From positions 6,872,501 through 6,936,500 of the forward strand of contig NC_071670.1 of NCBI RefSeq assembly GCF_028554725.1: 64,000 bases of DNA, in the 5' to 3' direction. The notes beneath the pieces are model-generated. The model did no database searches. It worked only from the letters and a program-made list of their open reading frames with translations, and was not told the origin of the DNA. Position numbers and translations under genes: made by a program. Position 1 is the stretch's first letter. Every line of letters starts with the position of its first letter. Of the stretch, positions 57,963 through 64,000 are shown piece after piece. The DNA is from Zeugodacus cucurbitae (Eukaryota; Arthropoda; Insecta; Diptera; Tephritidae).

Positions 57963-59200
57963 AAGCTCAATAAATATTTTTTTTAAATATTAAAAAAAAA
58001 TTTGAAAACCTCAATATTAAAATATTGCTGCACATTTCAGGCGTACAATTACTGTCAGTCAGTATATAATTTTTTAAACATAAAAATTCAACATTAATAA
58101 CTCCAACGACTGCATTAAAACCCAAATGCATTACCGCAATTAACCAAACACCGTAAAATGGGTGAGTGCCTTAAAAATTATTACCACACCGCACTATTAC
58201 GCCTTCGTTCGTTTGGCATTTACTTTATAACGTGGCGTCATAAAAATTTGCATTTACGTAGCAATTCAAATGTTAATAACTGACAATGTGACTCTTTGCA
58301 AGTGACCATTAATGTCACTCATACGCCCTGGCGGACGCACCACTGCATTTCTCCACTTATATACATATATGTATGTATGAGCATATGTGTCTGTGCGGTA
58401 GAAGCAATGAAATACGAGTGTGTAAACATAAAATCGCCGCTTTTAATTTGTACTGTTGAATTACGAGCACTGCTATTTGCATGCGGTGAACGGTAGGCGG
58501 TGGGTGGCGGTGTCGAGCAAACTATTAAAACGAGCGAAATTTGGTTTGTGCAACAGCTGTGGCGAATTACGACTTCATTGCAGGCGAGGCAATATTGAAT
58601 GTGTGCGTTTATATGTATGCATGCATGCATGGAGTTCAAGCGTTAAAATGCTTTGTTGTTATAAATACATGTATATGCTAGCGCCTGTGAACCAGCTAGC
58701 AAGCAAGCAGTCGCTAGCTACATATAAAATCAATATAAGCAAATAAATGTTATAGATGATTGATAGCGTTGGTTAGTTGCGCGCACACACACACACACAC
58801 ACACACCAACACACTAACACATATACATATGTATACTCGACATGCTGTTATTGCTTCGCTTTTGTTTTGTCAGCCACTTGTTTGTTACTGTGTCATGTTA
58901 TGACATGTACCGTCTGCAGCTGCTGCCACTATTGGTGGCGGTAATTTGTGTTGCATTTGCATATTAGTTATTGTCGCTAGCAACAGTGACGCGCATATGC
59001 ACACATACACGTGTATGTATATATGTATGTTTGTATGTTTATACAAAAACAAAGTGCACGACACTGTGGGTAACGTAATTTGTGTAAGCAAATTTAATGC
59101 ATTTAAAATGGTGCATAAGTAATTTGGTGACATAAACCTATAGTTAGAGACATCAAATGCAGCTGTCAAGGCAATTAAATGTAATTTGAATGAATAAAAG
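57963..59200. other. Unique non-coding segment with a CA repeat
   Basis: Overlapping short frames on both strands at 58296-58746 and 58885-59169 have no recognised domain. (CA)n at 58784-58806 and ATGCATGCATGC at 58617-58628. No gene called. Confidence 0.4.
58784..58806. repeat. (CA)n microsatellite
   Basis: Eleven CA dinucleotides. Confidence 0.92.
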
Positions 59201-59665
59201 CTTGAATTAATAATAAATTACAGTAATATGGAAAATTAAATTTGAGACTTTGAATAAAAATAATAAAAAAATAATAAAATATTTTAAATTGAAAAATTAA
59301 AAAATAAAATTTTAAATAAATAAATAAAATATATAATACTATAAACCAAATAATTAAATGTGAAAATTTCAATTCAACTAAAAAATTATAATTATATTAA
59401 TAAATTATTTTTGTGTTTTAGGAAAATATAAAATAAATATTCTAAAAAATATTAAAAAATAAAATTAAAAATTAAAAAAATATATTTTTTTTTTATTTAA
59501 AAAGAGAAAAATAAATGAATAATAAAAAAATAAAGTTGTTAAAAAAATATACGAAAATATTTTCAAAGTATATAGAACTGATATGTGCACATATATTTCA
59601 AGAAAAAATAAACTAAAATTAAAAATTATGATCAAAAAAATTTACAAGAGATATATTATTAGGTC
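59201..59665. other. Very AT-rich low-complexity segment
   Basis: A/T runs only. No gene or structured repeat. Confidence 0.45.
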
Positions 59666-60379
59666 TACAACTTTGCTTCCGCCGTTTTTTGTAAATTTAA
59701 AGCTTTATTGTTAAAAACGGTTACAAAAATGTTATTCAAAAATTGGCCGTCGCTAGCTACTACTTTTGACCATCTTTCTGGCAGCATGCGTATTCCGTGA
59801 CGAAAGAACTCCTCATCTTTCGAGTCGATCCAAGTATCAAACCAATTTTTGACTTGTTCATAAGAACTGAAGTGCTCGTTAGCTAGACCGTGTGCCATCG
59901 ATCGGAACAAGTGGTAGTCAGATGGATCAAGGTCTGGAGAATACGGCGGTTGGGGTAAGATCTCCAATTTCAGCGTCTCCAAATATTTTTTGTCCACCTT
60001 TGCGACGTGAGGCCGAGCATTATCATGCTGGAGAATGACTTTATCGTATCTCTCCTCGTACTGTGGTCGTTTTTCTTTTAGTGCTCGGCTCAAACGCATC
60101 AATTGCGTTCGGTATCGATCTTCTGTGATGGTTTCATTTGGCTTTGGCGAGTAATGCTTCCAATTCAGCATCTTCCTTCCACCACCATGCCGGTCTTCGA
60201 CTTCATAATCACCATTCTTAAAACGTTGAAACCATTCGCGACATTTTCTTTCACTTAGTACAGCTTCACCGTACGTATCCGAAAGCATTCGATGAGCCTC
60301 AGCAGCACTTTTCTTGGAATTAAAAAAATAAAAGCAAAATTTCCCGCAAATGTCGAGAATTCGGCTCAAAAAGTGACAT
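59665..60379 (-). pseudogene. Internally deleted mariner transposase
   Basis: The natural start is probably ATG at 60379 (MSLFEPNSRH), but a one-base slip in the T-run near 60325 shifts the frame. The longer open frame from 60369 has no ATG and shows a false N-terminus until SAAEAHRMLSDTYGEA. It contains the first HTH (CREWFQRFKNGDYEVEDRHG) and then jumps at GGGRK to MLNWKHYSPKPNETITEDRY. That is an in-frame loss of roughly 120-140 residues with the second HTH and the first catalytic Asp. The second and third acids remain (VILQHDNARPH and SPDLDPSDYHLF, 34 residues apart, mariner DD34D). The C-terminal SMAHGLANEHFSSYEQVKNW ... LPERWSKVVASDG is normal. Not catalytically competent. Confidence 0.88.
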
Positions 60380-60535
60380 TTTCAGTTGAGAATAAATTTG
60401 GGATGCAAACAGATCTCTACAAAGTATTTTGTTGGGTTAATGTTGACACAAATGTTCAAGATCGATATAAAATGATTTAATCGACCAGTGCTTGACCCTA
60501 GAGACATCTATTGGAAAACGGCGGCAGCAAAGTTG
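59668..60535 (-). mobile_element. mariner element (copy 3) with both ends and an internal deletion
   Basis: TA at 59666-59667, then CAACTTTGCTTCCGCCGTTT. The right end AACGGCGGCAGCAAAGTTG stops before TA at 60536-60537. The 868-bp element carries a shortened minus-strand transposase (next entry). Same family as 1-884 and 14116-14604. Confidence 0.92.
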
Positions 60536-60539
60536 TATT

Positions 60540-61655
60540 TTTTTTTAATTTCCTGATATTAATTTTTAATTTTAATTTATTTATAAATTAATTTTGTAGT
60601 ATTTAATAATAATAAAAATTGAAATAAAAACTAATAATTAACGAAAATTAAATTAATAAAAAATTAAAGGAGAAGTTTCAAAAAATGTTCTATATATTTG
60701 AAGAAATGAAAAAACATTATTTAAAAATATTTTAATAAACATTATGCGAAGTTATTTCGAAATTTCAAATCAAAAATACATAATATAAGATAGTATACAA
60801 AAAAATTTTAAATTCAGACAATTGAAGAATATATTGATTAGTCTCAATGGAGAATAATCAATCCTGTCACTATTACTGTATTTAAAAATACAGCTGATTG
60901 TCAACTGACAGATTGCAAATAAAATTTATATTATAACAAAAAAAAAAAAAATTCAGACAGAAATTACATTTTTGTTTTTCGAAAAAAAAATGTTGATTTT
61001 AGAAATGAACATATATAAAATTAGAATTAGGAAAATTTTTGTTAGTACAAAATTTAACAATAAATTTTAAAATGCGTCAAAACATAAAAATCCAGAAAAA
61101 AAATAAATTAATAAGTTTAATAACATCAAAGAAATATTTAGAAAATTTCAAGTGCATAATAAACGAAAATATTTTCAAATTATAAACAAGAATTAATATA
61201 CGATTTTATAAAAAAATAGATTAGAAAAATTAAAAAAAAATATTTATTGAAAAAAAGTTAAAAATCGTAAATAGTAGTTCACACATTTTTAAATTTTTTT
61301 AAAATTTATTAAAATAATTATAATGTTTTTCTTATTCTAAAATATATTTATTCTAAATAATATTTTTAATATTTAACGTTTATTTATTAAAAAAGAAAAA
61401 ATAATATTTAACATATTTTTTAATTTTTTTTACTTTATTAATATAATTATATAAGTTTTTTTATTATATTGCTTCAATTATTTTTTTTTTTTTGAAAAAC
61501 TCTAAGTAATATTTTTAATATTTCAAATTTCAATAAATTTCTAACTTTGCAACAAATATTTTTTGCTAATAAAAGTGTTCAAAATAATAAAACTTAGCAA
61601 CATTTCCATAAAAAGGTTTGTTCTGTTTAAAATAAGATTTAAAAAAATAATCGTC
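60540..61655. other. Very AT-rich low-complexity segment
   Basis: A/T-run DNA with no gene, structured repeat or transposon end recognised. Confidence 0.45.
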
Positions 61656-61805
61656 GAAGTCTTGTACTAAAAATTGTTGATTCAAAAATACTGAATCATA
61701 CTTGGTTTTGTAAATTGTTCGGATTTCAAAAATTTGCTTACAATTTGCAGACAGCTTAAGACTTTTAGTACAATTTTACTACTCAAATTTTTAGTACTTA
61801 ATTGA
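61656..61805. repeat. Palindromic satellite remnant
   Basis: CTTGTACTAAAAATTG near 61662, TTTTAGTACAATTTTACTACTC near 61764 and TTTTTAGTAC near 61789. About a 105-bp step. Confidence 0.55.
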
Positions 61806-62046
61806 GGTTATGAACATATGCTGAATATTTTTTTTTTCGAGACAATATATGCTTATGAGTTTTTTGATTCAAATTCTGTCCAAATTTCAAATTTCAATAT
61901 TTTCTTCTTTCTTTTATTCATTAACTAGCTTTATCCATGTACTATCGTAATATTTTTGGTTTGTTGTTGTATGAGTTATGATATCCACCGCAATTCCTTT
62001 TTTTGGAAAAGTCATGGGTGAGGTTTAGGAATTATATAGGAATAAT
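61806..62046. other. Short AT-rich spacer
   Basis: Nothing recognised between the satellite remnant and copy E. Confidence 0.35.
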
Positions 62047-63232
62047 TATACTCTCGCAACAAATGTTGCTAAAGAGAGTATTATAGTTTTGTTCACATAA
62101 CGGTTGTTTGTAACACCCAAAACAAAATGAGTTAGATATAGGGTTATATATACCAAAGTGATCAGGGTGAAGAGTGGAGTTCAAATCCGACTTTCCGTCC
62201 GTCCGTCCGTCTGTGCAAGCTGTAACTTGAGTAAAAATTAAGATATCTTGATGAAACTTGGCACACTTATTTCTTGGCACCATAGGAAGGTTGCTTTCGG
62301 TCCACTGCCACGCCCACAAAATGGCGAAAACCGAAAACACATAAAGTGCCATAGCTAAGCCATAAATAAAGCTATGGAAATAAAATTTGGTATGAAGGAT
62401 CGCACTATGAAGGGGCATATTTGGATGTAATTTTTTTGGAGAAGTGGGCGTGGCCCCGCCCCCTACTAAGTTTTTTGTACATATCTCGCAAACCAATGGA
62501 GCTATATAATTCAAACTTTTTGCAGTCGTTTATTTAGCCACTTCCTAATACAGTCCAAAAATGAAAGAAATCGGATCATAACCACGCCCACCTCCCATAC
62601 CAAAGTTAGCTTGAAAATTACTAAAAGTCGGTTTACTCACTAACGAAAAGCGTTAGAAACACTAAATTTCACATAAGAAATGACAGATGAAAGCTGCACT
62701 CAGATTTTTTTACAAAGTAAAAAATGGGCGTGGCGTCGCCCACTTATGGGTCAAAAACCATATCTCAGGAACTACTCGACCGATTTCAATGAAACTTGGT
62801 TTGTAATAGTTTCCTTACATCCCAATGATATGTTGTGAAAATAGGCCAAATCGCTTCACAACCACGCCTACTTCCTATATATCAGAACTTTGAAGACAAT
62901 CTGGATCGTTTACTTTACAATATATAAAGTAAGCACTAGTGAAGATATCGGTGCAGAACTTTACACAAATACTATGCTTATAGTGTGGCAGCCCCATTCT
63001 AAAAATCGCCGAAATTGGACCATAGGTTTTCAAGGCCCCATATATCGAACACGAGGACCTCGGTGCTTCTAACCTAATATTATGGTTTCCAACTTTCAAT
63101 GGACTTTATGCAATATATATGACGAATATGTGGGTCAAATTGTGTATTATATAATATAAATAAAGTTAAATAAATAAATTGCGAGAGTATAAAATGTTCG
63201 GTTACACCCGAACTTAGCCCTTCCTTACTTGT
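62047..63232 (+). mobile_element. mini-me/DINE-1-like element, copy E
   Basis: Full-layout copy: TATACTCTCGCAACAAATGT with foldback AGAGAGTAT, conserved block, (GTCY)n at about 62191-62218, GGGCGTGGC-rich body, sub-terminal TTGCGAGAGTATA near 63179-63191, hairpin GTTCGGTTACACCCGAAC and tail to ACTTGT. Long stretches are near-identical to copies A and C. The minus frame 62514-62032 (160 codons) is an incidental translation of the element, also partly open in copies B and C, and has no recognised domain. Confidence 0.85.
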
Positions 63233-63345
63233 TTTTTAATTATATATGAATCTTTGAATGCAACAGCTTTCTGATTTTTAGTTACACAAATTAAACTTTT
63301 TAGTACTGCTTTTGTACTAAAAAATTTTGGTAAAAAAAAAATTAG
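63233..63345. repeat. Palindromic satellite remnant
   Basis: CTTTTTAGTACTGCTTTTGT followed by ACTAAAAAATTTTGG near 63296-63327. One degenerate unit right of copy E. Confidence 0.5.
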
Positions 63346-64000
63346 TTAAATTAGCACAAATTTGGCCCCAGTTTTTATGCAAACACTAGTTGAATTTATT
63401 ATGCCATGCTATTTGCTTTAATGAAAGTGTGTAAACCCACCAATTTCATAAATATTTGTCACCAAAAATTTGAATATTTTTCTCAAAAGAAAACTCTCCA
63501 AAGAAATATCACAAATAAATTTCGTAAAACGAGGGTCATGCAAATAACCGACTGCTTCATTAAAGCGCTTTGTAATTGCACGCCTCAACCGCACAAAATG
63601 TGCCGTCTGCAGACAGAATAGACTAGCTACTTGCCTGCGGTTAGCCATGTCGTATGCGCAACAAACAGTCATTACTTATATTATATGAGACTGAATTTTC
63701 TTATCGCAACACAAAGCAAAACGACCTTTACAACAAGCTAGCAACCAATGTGGCTGTTGGCGTTGACGACAAACACATTGACGTAAACACACACACACAC
63801 AAACATGTGTATGAGCATGAACATGTCAGTCAATTAAATGAGATTAAACTGTTGCTAACAGCGCCCAAACTGAGTATGACTATCTACCGACCGATTACAT
63901 CGTCTGCGTCATTTTAAGCGTAATTTATTAGGTGCAAGTGGGTTGGCAGCGTATATATTTCTGCATAAAGAGAGATATATGTAGGTATGCACTGCTAGTT
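63346..64000. other. Unique non-coding segment to window end
   Basis: Overlapping frames at 63406-63621 (+), 63672-63418 (-) and 63654-63917 (+) have no recognised motif. A short CA run lies near 63788. No gene called. Confidence 0.4.

Noticed and set aside
62032..62514. 160-codon minus-strand frame, with relatives at 4789-5031, 8693-9028 and 18746-19023
   Set aside because: All are parts of mini-me/DINE-1-like elements, have no recognised domain, and are broken differently in each copy. I do not treat them as a conserved gene.
1..64000. CRISPR array, prophage, operon or bacterial system
   Set aside because: Base composition, introns, LINEs and microsatellites show dipteran nuclear DNA. The tandem repeats lack spacer-repeat structure.

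Overview
This is an AT-rich eukaryotic window whose repeats point to a higher dipteran, most likely a tephritid fruit fly. The grounds are mini-me/DINE-1-type elements, Jockey-clade and RNase-H-bearing LINE fragments, mariner derivatives, and an intact DD41D (rosa-type) transposase, a family first known from Ceratitis. The species is inference. I found no tRNA, rRNA, CRISPR array or prokaryotic gene structure.

Only one host gene is well supported. A long open first coding exon on the + strand (38441-39918) ends in a block (LPYPGFPE ... CLRLITNP) that matches the start of the conserved region of T-type (CaV3) calcium channels, Ca-alpha1T in flies. The open frame runs 16 bases past the point where family homology should continue as P-W-F-E. 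Exactly there the DNA reads ATATCCTTTT, the 5' splice site of a minor-class (U12, AT-AC) intron. The exon is preceded by a credible 3' splice site at 38151-38152, so much or all of the window may be intronic DNA of one very long channel gene. The next channel exon is not in the window. A second, unassigned exon-like Lys/Glu-rich frame lies at 46793-47047 and ends in a good GT donor.

The remaining sequence is mostly repeats. From 940 to 9400, and again at 22.4-24.5, 54.0, 56.4-57.7, 61.7 and 63.3 kb, there are diverged arrays of a satellite-like repeat with a ~120-bp monomer. The monomer is built round an 18-bp palindrome, GTACTAAAATTTTAGTAC, and its half-sites. Many transposons sit inside these arrays: mini-me/DINE-1 copies at 4550, 8129, 56772 and 62047 (another at 18503 is outside them), a LINE with a 9-bp target duplication at 4091-4496, and a Jockey fragment at 23.5-24.3 kb.

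Other repeats are three related mariner copies at different stages of internal deletion (1-884, 14116-14604, 59668-60535); a PIF/Harbinger-like MITE (19798-20155); a Tc1-like relic (28932-29780); and an intact rosa-type element (35165-36470) whose 3' end and flank are repeated in tandem. There is also a nested pair of terminal-inverted-repeat elements (54411-55667), RNase-H LINE relics (25793-26530, 30040-30670, 47452-48420), a 42-bp minisatellite (15484-15822) and a 930-bp AAATA/AAAT microsatellite (43044-43975). The rest is AT-rich or unique non-coding sequence with no supportable gene.
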